A stretch of 64,000 nucleotides of DNA from Marinobacter sp. NP-4(2019) (GTDB lineage Bacteria > Pseudomonadota > Gammaproteobacteria > Pseudomonadales > Oleiphilaceae). Positions 42,415 through 50,325 of this stretch are shown here, piece by piece. Made by a program: the position numbers and the translations under genes. The notes under the pieces are model-generated. The model searched no databases. It was not told the origin of the DNA and saw nothing but the letters and a program-made list of their open reading frames with translations. Within the stretch, counting starts at the first letter, position 1; every line of letters begins with the position of its first letter. The stretch lies in the NCBI RefSeq assembly GCF_003994855.1, contig NZ_CP034142.1, positions 2,108,001-2,172,000 of the forward strand, in the 5' to 3' direction.

Positions 42415-44370
42415 ATGACAATCCAGAGCCGTTTTCTGGCTGTGCTTCTGGCTGGAGTCACTCTGCCAACCGTTGTAGTCGCAGCCCTCTCCCTGTATCA
42501 GTTCCGGGCGAACATTCTTGATAACTACCAGGCTACGAGCCTCGCCGAAATGAAGCAGATAGAACGGGGATTTACGTTCTATCTTGACGGGTTGTCGTCC
42601 AGTGCGGATTTCTTTGCGAATACCGATGCCATCAGGCAGCTGGATAGCTCCGTCACCAAGTACGTCGATCGTTCAAGCGAGGCCGAACCGCCTTCCGACG
42701 TCAGCGATGCGGAGGCGGAGGCCTTCGGATTAATGGATGCTTTCGGTCGGTCGCGAGAGGACCTGGCCTATGTGTTTGTCGGGCTTAGCGATGGCGGCTA
42801 TATCCAATGGCCCGCCGGCGGCCTGCCGGACAACTACGACCCCCGGGCCAGGCCCTGGTACAGCGCCGGTAAAGAAGGTGACGGGGAGCCAGTCCGGGTT
42901 CCGGCCTATGCGGACTCGAATACCGGAGCCCCGCTTCTCGATTATGTCGTTGAATTCACCACCAGGAGCGGCCTGAGCGGTGTCATGGGCATCGATGTCA
43001 CCCTCAGGAAACTGACGGACCTGATCAGCGAGGCGCGATTGGGGGAGAGCGGTTTTCTTGTACTCGTGGAAGACACTGGCACGGTACTGGCGGACCCACG
43101 GGATCCCGACAACAACTTTCGTGCGATCGATGAGCTGGAGACCGTCTACAGCAACCTTGATGCGGATTCCGATCTGCGGGAAATCGAATGGCAAGGTGAA
43201 AACTGGTACGTCAACCAGTATACCTCGCCAGATACAGGCTGGAGGTTCATCGGGATCGTTCCGTCCCATGAGGTATTGGCAAAGGTTTCCCGGCTCCAGC
43301 AGTTTATTATCTGGATAAGTGTCGTGCTCGTCGCCCTGTTTGGTGGTCTGGGATATTGGATGAGCCGCGTTATGTCCCGCCCGATCAAAGTGGTCACAGA
43401 CGGTTTGAATGAAGCTGCCAGCGGGGAGGGGGATCTCACCAAGCGGTTGCCGGCCCACCGGAAAGACGAAACGGGGCAGATGGCCAGCGCATTCAATGAA
43501 TTTTCAACGGTCATCCACGACCTGATCGTTGCGATCAAGGAACGGGCCAGGTCTGTCGCCAGGGAAGCGAAGACGTCGACGGATGTTTCTCATCAAATAG
43601 AGTCGATCGCGTCCACCCAGTCCGAGTCGCTGGAACAGATATCCACCGCCAGTCACGAGATGGTCGCCACAGCAAACGAAGTCGCACAAAGCTGTAATGA
43701 TACAGCGGAGTCCGCGGACCGGTGCCTGACCGAGGTGGAAACCGGCACGGACCTGATCCGGCAGACCCGCAACAGCGTCAACCTGCTCGCCACAACCCTG
43801 AGCGAGGCCAATAGCGCCATGGATGAGCTCGCGGAGGAAAACAGGAACATCACGACCATCCTGGATACCATCCGGACAATAGCGGAACAAACCAATCTGC
43901 TTGCCCTGAATGCCGCCATCGAGTCGGCGAGGGCAGGAGAGCACGGGCGAGGGTTTGCCGTGGTGGCGGACGAAGTTCGTCAACTTTCCCAAAAGACGGC
44001 CCGCTCAACCCAGGAGATCGATTCGCTGCTTTCGTCGCTGAACGAAAGAACGGTACTGGTATCAACGAAACTCGCGGGTAGCTCCGAGCACTCGGATTCG
44101 ACCGTCAGGACCACCGAGGCGGCCGCGGACATATTCCTTACCATCCAGGAGCAGGTAAGCAGGATCAGGGATATGGCTACACAGATTGCAACGGCCACCG
44201 AGGAACAGCATTCCGTTGCCGAAGACATCAGCCGGAATGTCAGCGGGGCCTACAACGATGCATCTCGCGCCCGGGAAGTGGCAGTGAATGCGAACCAGAC
44301 CGCGATGATGTTGGATGGGCTGTCGGAGGAGCTCGGGGATTTGGTCAAGCAGTTTAAAACAGCAGACTGA
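42415..44370 (+). CDS. Methyl-accepting chemotaxis protein with dCache sensor
   Basis: A 651-residue chemoreceptor. A signal-anchor helix (FLAVLLAGVTLPTVVVAAL) starts it, followed by a periplasmic dCache-type domain (about 35-285; GLPDNYDPRARPWYSAGKE is the dCache ligand motif region), a second helix (FIIWISVVLVALFGGLGYWM), a HAMP domain, and a long cytoplasmic coiled coil with the receptor tip TIAEQTNLLALNAAIESARA at about 495. It sits between fdhA and gbcA, so taxis to betaine, choline or similar quaternary amines is a fair guess. The PWY-containing motif is the one often seen in amine- and amino-acid-binding dCache domains, but the ligand is not proven. Confidence 0.93.
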   Translation: MTIQSRFLAVLLAGVTLPTVVVAALSLYQFRANILDNYQATSLAEMKQIERGFTFYLDGLSSSADFFANTDAIRQLDSSVTKYVDRSSEAEPPSDVSDAEAEAFGLMDAFGRSREDLAYVFVGLSDGGYIQWPAGGLPDNYDPRARPWYSAGKEGDGEPVRVPAYADSNTGAPLLDYVVEFTTRSGLSGVMGIDVTLRKLTDLISEARLGESGFLVLVEDTGTVLADPRDPDNNFRAIDELETVYSNLDADSDLREIEWQGENWYVNQYTSPDTGWRFIGIVPSHEVLAKVSRLQQFIIWISVVLVALFGGLGYWMSRVMSRPIKVVTDGLNEAASGEGDLTKRLPAHRKDETGQMASAFNEFSTVIHDLIVAIKERARSVAREAKTSTDVSHQIESIASTQSESLEQISTASHEMVATANEVAQSCNDTAESADRCLTEVETGTDLIRQTRNSVNLLATTLSEANSAMDELAEENRNITTILDTIRTIAEQTNLLALNAAIESARAGEHGRGFAVVADEVRQLSQKTARSTQEIDSLLSSLNERTVLVSTKLAGSSEHSDSTVRTTEAAADIFLTIQEQVSRIRDMATQIATATEEQHSVAEDISRNVSGAYNDASRAREVAVNANQTAMMLDGLSEELGDLVKQFKTAD

Positions 44371-44383
44371 CAAAGACCCGGCG

Positions 44384-44420
44384 GGGCGAGATGCATGGAT
44401 TCTTATGCATGCTCTCGCCC
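44384..44420. terminator. Hairpin between convergent MCP and gbcA
   Basis: GGGCGAGA (44384-44391) pairs with TCTCGCCC (44413-44420), and TGCAT/ATGCA pairs inside. It lies between two convergent stop codons. Confidence 0.62.
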
Positions 44421-44460
44421 TTCCGGGCAAATGATGGCTCTGCCTTTCTCGTCCTGGGAC

Positions 44461-45732
44461 CTATAAACTGTCGTGGGTCAGGTTTTTAAGGATCGTTTCG
44501 CCATACCAGTCCAGAAAGTTGATCACGCCAAACTCGTAGGTTTCCGAATAGGGGCCGGGCTGGTAGGCCAGGGAATTGATGCCCCGCTGGTTTTGCTCCG
44601 CCAGTTCCCGGTCCTGTTTGTTGGTCTGGTCCCACACGTAACGCATGCGCTCCACGTCGTAGTCTTCGCCTTCCACAGCATCCTTATGTACCAGCCACTT
44701 GGTCGTTACCAGCGTCTTCTGCGCGGAAACCGGCTGCACCTGAAACACGATGACGTGATCGCTTTGCATGTGATTCCAGGAATTCGGCAGGTGCAGAATC
44801 CGCATCGAGCCCAGGCTCTGGTTTTTAATGCGTCCCAGGTTTTTCCTGCAGGCCGGCTTACCGTCCATGGTCATCACCGCCGTGCCTTCTTTTAACGGCA
44901 TCCGCACGATCCGGTTTTGCAACCCGAACGCCACATGCTTGTGTGGAATGCCTTCACGGTCCCATTCCGCGGCCTGGCGTTCGTAGTGCTGCTTGAATTC
45001 CGGTGTGGCCCGGGGGTCTGTGGTGTCGTCCCATTCCAGCAGGGTACGCAGTAACTCCGGATGGGAGCCCGAGCAGTGATAACACTCGCGGTTATTTTCA
45101 ACCACCAGCTTCCAGTTTGCGTTCTCCTCCAGGGTCGACTCTGCCGCCACCTTGGCGTTTTCCATGTCGTAGGGTTCCATATAGGCGTCCAGGGCGGTCA
45201 GATAGGTATCGATCTCCGGCGGTTCGCCCTCGGCAAGGCAAACATAGATAAAACCGCCGGCCGTTTTGCAATGCGCCGGTTTCAAACCGAAATTGTTTTT
45301 ATCGAAACCATCACCCATTTCCGTCCCGGCAAAAATCAGGTTGCCTTTCAGGTCATAGGTCCACTGATGGTAGGGGCAGGTCAGGTTCGCCACCTTGCCT
45401 TTCTTGGCGGTGCACACCCGCGAGCCCCGGTGGCGGCACACATTGTGGAATGCACGAACTTCGCCGTCACGGTCACGTACGACCAGCACCGGGTTCTGTC
45501 CGATCTCCACCGTTATGTAGGCACCCGGTGTTGGCACTTCGCAGGTCATGCCGACAAACAACCATTCCTTCATGAACACTTCTTCCATATCCACCCGGAA
45601 GAGGAAAGGATCGTTATACAGCGCCCGGGGCAGGGAAAGGTTGCGGGACCGTTCGGTCAGCATCCGGCTCATATCCCGTCGGGCTTCCCCAATGTGGTTG
45701 TATTGCAGGTTAAGTAGGTCGTATTCGGTCAT
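44461..45732 (-). CDS. gbcA: Glycine betaine monooxygenase, Rieske oxygenase subunit
   Basis: A 423-residue Rieske non-haem iron oxygenase. The Rieske ligands are CRHRGSRVC and CPYHQWTYDLKG (Cys-x-His and Cys-x2-His, about residues 95-120). The catalytic-iron part follows with ENNRECYHCSGSHPELL (the His-x4-His region, about 200) and a later Asp. The N-terminus (MTEYDLLNLQYNHIGEARRD) and overall length match GbcA of Pseudomonas. It takes off the first methyl group of glycine betaine as formaldehyde to give dimethylglycine, with electrons from GbcB encoded divergently. AGGAAATGCTCCG before 45732 fixes the start; the in-frame ATG at 45768 adds a non-family extension. Confidence 0.95.
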   Translation of the reverse strand: MTEYDLLNLQYNHIGEARRDMSRMLTERSRNLSLPRALYNDPFLFRVDMEEVFMKEWLFVGMTCEVPTPGAYITVEIGQNPVLVVRDRDGEVRAFHNVCRHRGSRVCTAKKGKVANLTCPYHQWTYDLKGNLIFAGTEMGDGFDKNNFGLKPAHCKTAGGFIYVCLAEGEPPEIDTYLTALDAYMEPYDMENAKVAAESTLEENANWKLVVENNRECYHCSGSHPELLRTLLEWDDTTDPRATPEFKQHYERQAAEWDREGIPHKHVAFGLQNRIVRMPLKEGTAVMTMDGKPACRKNLGRIKNQSLGSMRILHLPNSWNHMQSDHVIVFQVQPVSAQKTLVTTKWLVHKDAVEGEDYDVERMRYVWDQTNKQDRELAEQNQRGINSLAYQPGPYSETYEFGVINFLDWYGETILKNLTHDSL

Positions 45733-45812
45733 CGGAGCATTTCCTGTTATAGGGGTGTACTTCAGCACGTGACGTTACCCGCCAATGACTCGGGCGCGGG
45801 TTTCCGGTAACA

Positions 45813-45876
45813 CATTTTCGCAGGGGCCACAGGCGCCGGTTATCCGTTTACGACATTCGCGGTTTTTAATTCGACT
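45813..45876 (-). promoter_or_regulatory. Betaine-regulon type operator and promoter of gbcA
   Basis: On the minus strand, half-sites lie at 45872-45876 (AGTCG, one mismatch) and 45851-45855 (TGTCG), 21 bp apart. An extended -10 (TGC-GAAAAT, 45814-45819) lies 36 bp from the proximal half-site. The match is weaker at the -10 than for glyA and sox. Confidence 0.6.
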
Positions 45877-45932
45877 TGGCGGGGAGGGATGATGAGTACA
45901 GGCCGGGCGGCTGGAGAAGTTGATCAAGACTT

Positions 45933-45975
45933 TGTCGTAAATGGGTCACCCGGGGCTTTGGTTTTTCACCAGAAT
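45933..45975 (+). promoter_or_regulatory. Possible betaine-regulon half-site and promoter of gbcB
   Basis: TGTCG at 45933-45937 is 37 bp upstream of CAGAAT (45970-45975), a fair -10 box, in the direction of gbcB. The expected distal half-site 21 bp upstream is only TGGAG (3 of 5 matches), so this site rests on the proximal half and -10 alone. Confidence 0.45.
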
Positions 45976-46027
45976 GGATGCTCACAATTCCACCGGTGCC
46001 GAATCACCCACGATGGAGATTAAGATA

Positions 46028-47155
46028 ATGACCAGCGTCACCGAAGCCGCCGAACCCTCGTCTCACTTCAATCCGCTAAACACCCGGGTTTGGGCCAACG
46101 GCCGTCACCTGGTCCGGTGTGTTCGCGTTATCCAGGAAACCTGGGACGTAAAAACCTTCTGCTTCAACGCAGAACAGTCCATCATGTTTTTCTTCAAGCC
46201 CGGTCAGTTCGTCACCCTGGAACTGGAGATCGAAGGCGAGCAGGTCATGCGCTCCTACACTATCTCCAGTTCGCCGTCCGTGCCCTACAGTTTCTCGATC
46301 ACCGTCAAACGTGTGCCCGGCGGCCATGTCTCCAACTGGCTGCACGACAACCTCAAGGAGCATGACGAGCTCGCCGTGCATGGTCCGGTCGGCAATTTCA
46401 ATTGCATCGACCACCCTTCCGAGAAGGTTCTGCTGCTCTCCGGCGGTGTAGGCATTACCCCCCTGATGTCCATGGCGCGCTGGTACTTCGACACCAATGC
46501 GGACGTCGACATGACCTTCATCCACAGCGCCCGCGCGCCCAAGGACATCATCTTCCAGCGCGAGCTCGAACACATGTGTTCGCGGGTATCCAACTTTAAT
46601 CTCAGCGTTATTTGCGAACGGACCGAAATCGGCCACGCCTGGAATGGCTACCGGGGCTACCTGGACCATGCCAAGCTTGAAATGATCGTGCCGGATTACC
46701 AGAGTCGCCGCATTTTCTGCTGCGGGCCGACTCCCTACATGCGTGCCATCAAGAATCTCCTCATCGAGAATGGCTTCGACATGTCGAGATACCATGAGGA
46801 ATCTTTCGGCGCCACTCCGGCCGACGTCACCGAGGATGTGCTGGAACAGGCGGAAATCGCCGTCAAACAGGCAGAGGAAATCAAGGACGCTGATACCTAC
46901 ACCGTCGATTTCACCGCCTCCGGCATGAGCGTTCAGGTCCTGCCCGGTGAAACTGTCCACGCTGCTGCCAGTCGTCTGGGACTCAATATTCCCAAGGCTT
47001 GCGGGGTCGGCATTTGTGGTACCTGCAAGGTGCTGAAGACGGGTGGCGATGTCGATATCCAGCACAACGGTGGCATAACCGAGGAAGACCTGACGGAGGG
47101 TTACATTCTCTCCTGCTGCAGTACCCCGTTGTCCGATCTCAGCATAGACGGCTGA
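46028..47155 (+). CDS. gbcB: Glycine betaine monooxygenase, ferredoxin reductase subunit
   Basis: A 375-residue FAD/NAD reductase with a C-terminal [2Fe-2S] ferredoxin. The FAD motif is MRSYTISSSPS (RxYS), the NAD site LLSGGVGITPLMSMARWYF and CCGPTPYMRAIKNLL, and the iron-sulfur ligands CGVGICGTCKVLK plus a final Cys in YILSCC. GGAG nine bases upstream supports the ATG at 46028, against a longer frame from 45941. It delivers electrons from NAD(P)H to GbcA. The gene is divergent from gbcA, and the intergenic region carries operators for both directions. Confidence 0.94.
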   Translation: MTSVTEAAEPSSHFNPLNTRVWANGRHLVRCVRVIQETWDVKTFCFNAEQSIMFFFKPGQFVTLELEIEGEQVMRSYTISSSPSVPYSFSITVKRVPGGHVSNWLHDNLKEHDELAVHGPVGNFNCIDHPSEKVLLLSGGVGITPLMSMARWYFDTNADVDMTFIHSARAPKDIIFQRELEHMCSRVSNFNLSVICERTEIGHAWNGYRGYLDHAKLEMIVPDYQSRRIFCCGPTPYMRAIKNLLIENGFDMSRYHEESFGATPADVTEDVLEQAEIAVKQAEEIKDADTYTVDFTASGMSVQVLPGETVHAAASRLGLNIPKACGVGICGTCKVLKTGGDVDIQHNGGITEEDLTEGYILSCCSTPLSDLSIDG

Positions 47156-47452
47156 TTTGGGCGGCATTCCACTGAGTTTCCCTGCTCAGGCGCTCTGGCC
47201 CCCGGTTATCTGCGGGTCAGGGCGCCCATGTCGCAATTGAGCTCAAATTAATGCGCAATGCGACGTTTTTAGACTGTTCACCGCTCAGCGCGGGGCATAC
47301 TATAAGCACCTGACATTGATCAATTATGACGGGACGGGGAAGCTTTGGCTTTTCCCAATAAAAACAAAATCCTGACAGTGGTCGCTCGACCCGGAGTATT
47401 TCGGGGCCCGCTGATCAACTGGACTTGCAATACACGAGAGAGGGGTAAGTCC

Positions 47453-48598
47453 ATGCAAGAGAACGTCGTTTCTCAGCCTCATCTGATTGGCTCACAGCCC
47501 TATCGGGTTGGTTTTCTGTTGATCGATAACTTCACCCTGGCTGCCTTGGCATCAACCATAGAGCCATTGCGTATGGCCAACCAGCTTACCAGTACCGAGC
47601 TTTACACCTGGCAGCTATTGTCCCGTGACGGCGAGACGGTCAAGGCCAGTGACGGCCTTACGATTTCTCCAGACGGCTCGATTGCCGACAAGAAGGTTTT
47701 CGATATTGTCATCGTGGTTGGCGGTGTTGATATCACCCGAAGCTATACTTCCAGGGAAGTGAGCTGGCTCCAACAGCAGGCGCAGAAAAAAGTCCTGCTT
47801 GGTGCGGTATGCACCGGCGCTTACGTGCTGGCCAGCGGCGGCCTGCTCGATGGTTACCATTGCAGCGCCCACTGGGAATGTCTGGCTTCCCTCCAGGAGC
47901 GGTTTCCCCGGGTAAACTGTACCAACCAGCTCTACACCCTGGACCGGGACCGCATGACCTGTACCGGAGGCAATGTGCCAATGGACATGATGCTCAGTAT
48001 GATCGCCCGCCAGCATGGCAAGGCGTTAACCAATGCGATTTGCGACATGTTCGTCTGCGACCGCGTCCGCCCGGATAACGAACTGCAGCGTACCCCGCTG
48101 CGCCGTCTGCTGACATCTGCCCAGCCCAAGCTGGCCGAAGTCACCGAGTTGATGGAAGCCAATATAGAGGAACCCATTGAACTCGAAGAACTTGCCAGCT
48201 TCGTTGGCATTTCCCGTCGTCAACTGGAGCGGCTCTTCCTGAGGCACTTGAACTGCACCCCCTCGCGTTACTATTTGAAACTCAGACTGGACCGGGCGCG
48301 TCAGTTGCTGAAACAGACCACCTGTTCCATCATCGAAGTCGCCTCCATGTGTGGTTTTGTGTCTGCCCCCCACTTCAGCCGCTGTTATCGCAAGTACATC
48401 GGCATCTCTCCCAAGGAGGAACGAGCCGAGGTGTGGTCACTAAAGCAACTGGAGCCGCCAGGTTCCGGTGAAGTGGCTTCCATTCCAACCTCCTCTTATA
48501 TTGCCCTGCAGTTGGCTCAGAGGGAGCCGTCCTGCGGTGCGGTTAACTTCATGTCGGCTTCCGTGCCGGCAGTTCAAAGGCTGGCTGCCTCGGGTTAA
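47453..48598 (+). CDS. gbdR: GlxA-type AraC regulator, GbdR candidate
   Basis: A 381-residue regulator with a DJ-1/PfpI-like sensor (YRVGFLLIDNFTLAALASTI, LLGAVCTGAYVLASGGLL) and an AraC DNA-binding domain (IELEELASFVGISRRQLERL, SIIEVASMCGFVSAPHFSRC). It is followed by a long basic/proline tail. Its position between gbcB and the dgc operon fits GbdR, the activator of betaine catabolism in Pseudomonas, better than the second GlxA-type protein at 39419. GAGGGG before the ATG at 47453 fixes the start; an in-frame start at 47345 is far upstream. The symbol is given with moderate confidence. Confidence 0.75.
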   Translation: MQENVVSQPHLIGSQPYRVGFLLIDNFTLAALASTIEPLRMANQLTSTELYTWQLLSRDGETVKASDGLTISPDGSIADKKVFDIVIVVGGVDITRSYTSREVSWLQQQAQKKVLLGAVCTGAYVLASGGLLDGYHCSAHWECLASLQERFPRVNCTNQLYTLDRDRMTCTGGNVPMDMMLSMIARQHGKALTNAICDMFVCDRVRPDNELQRTPLRRLLTSAQPKLAEVTELMEANIEEPIELEELASFVGISRRQLERLFLRHLNCTPSRYYLKLRLDRARQLLKQTTCSIIEVASMCGFVSAPHFSRCYRKYIGISPKEERAEVWSLKQLEPPGSGEVASIPTSSYIALQLAQREPSCGAVNFMSASVPAVQRLAASG

Positions 48599-48620
48599 TT
48601 CGGGGTAGCGGATAAAATAA

Positions 48621-48640
48621 GGGGCTTCGGCCCCTTTTTT
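48621..48640 (+). terminator. Intrinsic terminator after the gbdR candidate
   Basis: GGGGC-TTCG-GCCCC followed by TTTTTT is a classical tetraloop terminator directly after the regulator gene, separating it from the dgc operon. Confidence 0.88.
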
Positions 48641-48708
48641 CGTTACGGCTCGGGCCCGGTGCTGTCCCTCCTTATTCCCGGTGCCGCCGCTCCTCATTCC
48701 CGGTGACC

Positions 48709-48772
48709 TGCCGATTTTGGTGTTTACCCTGTCGCTTCCAGTGAACCCGGTTGAACGCACCGTGGATACACT
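48709..48772 (+). promoter_or_regulatory. Betaine-regulon type operator and promoter of the dgc operon
   Basis: TGCCG (48709-48713) and TGTCG (48730-48734) are 21 bp apart, and TACACT (48767-48772) follows at the 37-bp distance. The transcript should start near 48779, about 30 bases before the first gene of the operon. Confidence 0.7.
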
Positions 48773-48809
48773 CCCTCTATGCTCAACCAACCAACCGTCG
48801 GGGTGTCAC

Positions 48810-49787
48810 ATGAACGAAACCGAATTGCACCAGGACTCCATCGTCATCGATGGCCTTATCATCGCCAAGTGGGGCCGTGAACTCTTCGAGGACATGCACA
48901 AGGGCGGGCTGACCGCCGCCAATTGCACCGTGTCCGTCTGGGAGGATTTTCAGGCCACCGTCGACAATATCGTTCTGGTCAATGAACTGATTGAAGACAA
49001 CAGCGACCTGGTGATGAAAGTTCGGACCACCGCCGACATCCGCAAGGCCAAGGAACTGGGCAAGACCGGCATCATCATGGGCTTCCAGAATGCCCACGCC
49101 TTCGAAGACCAGCTCGGCTACATCCAGATTTTCAAGGACCTGGGCGTTGGCGTCGTTCAGATGTGCTACAACACCCAGAACCTCATCGGTACCGGCTGCT
49201 ACGAGCGGGATGGCGGCCTGTCCGGCTTCGGCCGCGAAGTCGTCGCCGAAATGAACCGCGTCGGCATCATGTGCGACCTGTCCCACGTCGGCAGCAAGAC
49301 CTCCGAGGAAGTCATCCTCGAATCCAGGATGCCGGTCTGTTACTCCCACTGCCTGCCCTCCGGCCTGAAAGAGCACCCGCGCAACAAATCCGACGAGGAA
49401 CTCAGATTCATCGCCGACCATGGTGGCTTTGTCGGAGTGACCATGTTTACGCCCTTCCTCAAGAAGGGCGTTGACGCCACTATCGACGACTACGTTGAAG
49501 CCATCGCCTACATCGTCGACATCGTCGGCGAAGACCAGGTGGGTATCGGCACCGACTTCACCCAGGGGCAGGACAAGGCCTTCTTCGACATGCTCACCCA
49601 CGACAAGGGCTACGCCCGCGAGCTCACCCGCTTCGGCAAGATCGTTAACCCCGAAGGTATTCGCACCGTGGGCGAGTTCCCGAACCTGACTGAAGCCCTC
49701 CTGCGCAACGGCTTCTCCGTAGAGCTCACCCGCAAGATCATGGGTGAGAACTGGCTGCGCGTCCTTGGCGAGGTATGGGGAGAATGA
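48810..49787 (+). CDS. Membrane dipeptidase-like amidohydrolase of the dgc operon
   Basis: A 325-residue protein of the peptidase M19 (renal dipeptidase-like) family. Metal-site residues are suggested by VIDGLIIAKWG, IMGFQNAHAF, MCDLSHVGSKTSEEVI, and YSHCLPSGLKEHPRN, with GIGTDFTQGQ near the C-terminus. The first H-x-D zinc pair of M19 enzymes is not seen in its usual form (DGLIIAKW instead of DGHNDxPW), so the metal site is altered. In Pseudomonas a gene like this (PA5396) opens the dimethylglycine operon, and its reaction is not known to me. The ATG at 48810 is chosen from context; the gene overlaps the next by 4 bp. Confidence 0.84.
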   Translation: MNETELHQDSIVIDGLIIAKWGRELFEDMHKGGLTAANCTVSVWEDFQATVDNIVLVNELIEDNSDLVMKVRTTADIRKAKELGKTGIIMGFQNAHAFEDQLGYIQIFKDLGVGVVQMCYNTQNLIGTGCYERDGGLSGFGREVVAEMNRVGIMCDLSHVGSKTSEEVILESRMPVCYSHCLPSGLKEHPRNKSDEELRFIADHGGFVGVTMFTPFLKKGVDATIDDYVEAIAYIVDIVGEDQVGIGTDFTQGQDKAFFDMLTHDKGYARELTRFGKIVNPEGIRTVGEFPNLTEALLRNGFSVELTRKIMGENWLRVLGEVWGE

Positions 49788-50323
49788 CCATGACCACACA
49801 CGCCCCTGAAATGCCCATCGAAGTAGACAGCGAGACCGGCGTCTGGACCACCGATGCGTTGCCCATGCTGTATGTGCCACGGCACTTCTTCATCAACAAC
49901 CACCAGGCCATCGAAGCGGAGATCGGTCCCGAACGATATGCCGGGATTCTCTACGAGGCCGGTTACAAATCCGCCTGGCACTGGTGTGAAAAAGAAGCGG
50001 CCCTGCATGGCTTCACAGGCAGTGAAGTATTCGACCATTACATGAAACGGCTCTCCCAACGGGGGTGGGGCCTGTTCACCGTCGAACATCTCGACATCGC
50101 CAATGGTCAGGCGCGGGTCCGGCTCGACCACTCCGCCTTCGTCTACCACTACGGCAAGGCCGGACGCAAGATCGACTACATGTTCACTGGCTGGTTCGCC
50201 GGCGCCATGGACCAGATCGCCAATGACCTCGGCTACGACGTTCGCACCCAGGCGGTCCAGACCCAAAGTGCCGCTGAAGACGGCGTCGATTTTGGCCTGT
50301 TTGAAGTTACAAAAAGGGGTTAA
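49784..50323 (+). CDS. DUF5943/V4R-like protein of the dgc operon
   Basis: A 179-residue protein matching the conserved small gene (PA5397-like) found before dgcA. It has a V4R-like (4-vinyl reductase) outline with YAGILYEAGYKSAWHWCEKE and the late FTGWFAGAMDQIANDLGYD. V4R domains bind small hydrophobic ligands or metals. No enzyme activity is established for this operon member. The ATG at 49784 overlaps the dipeptidase stop (ATGA). It may help dimethylglycine demethylation by DgcAB, for example by binding folate, formaldehyde or a cofactor; this is speculation. Confidence 0.78.
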   Translation: MTMTTHAPEMPIEVDSETGVWTTDALPMLYVPRHFFINNHQAIEAEIGPERYAGILYEAGYKSAWHWCEKEAALHGFTGSEVFDHYMKRLSQRGWGLFTVEHLDIANGQARVRLDHSAFVYHYGKAGRKIDYMFTGWFAGAMDQIANDLGYDVRTQAVQTQSAAEDGVDFGLFEVTKRG

Positions 50324-50325
50324 TC

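Noticed and set aside
47226..47303. A tenth betaine-regulon site in front of the gbdR candidate
   Set aside because: TGTCG at about 47229 and TACTAT at 47298 are present, but the distance is far from 36-37 bp and no half-site is at 21 bp.
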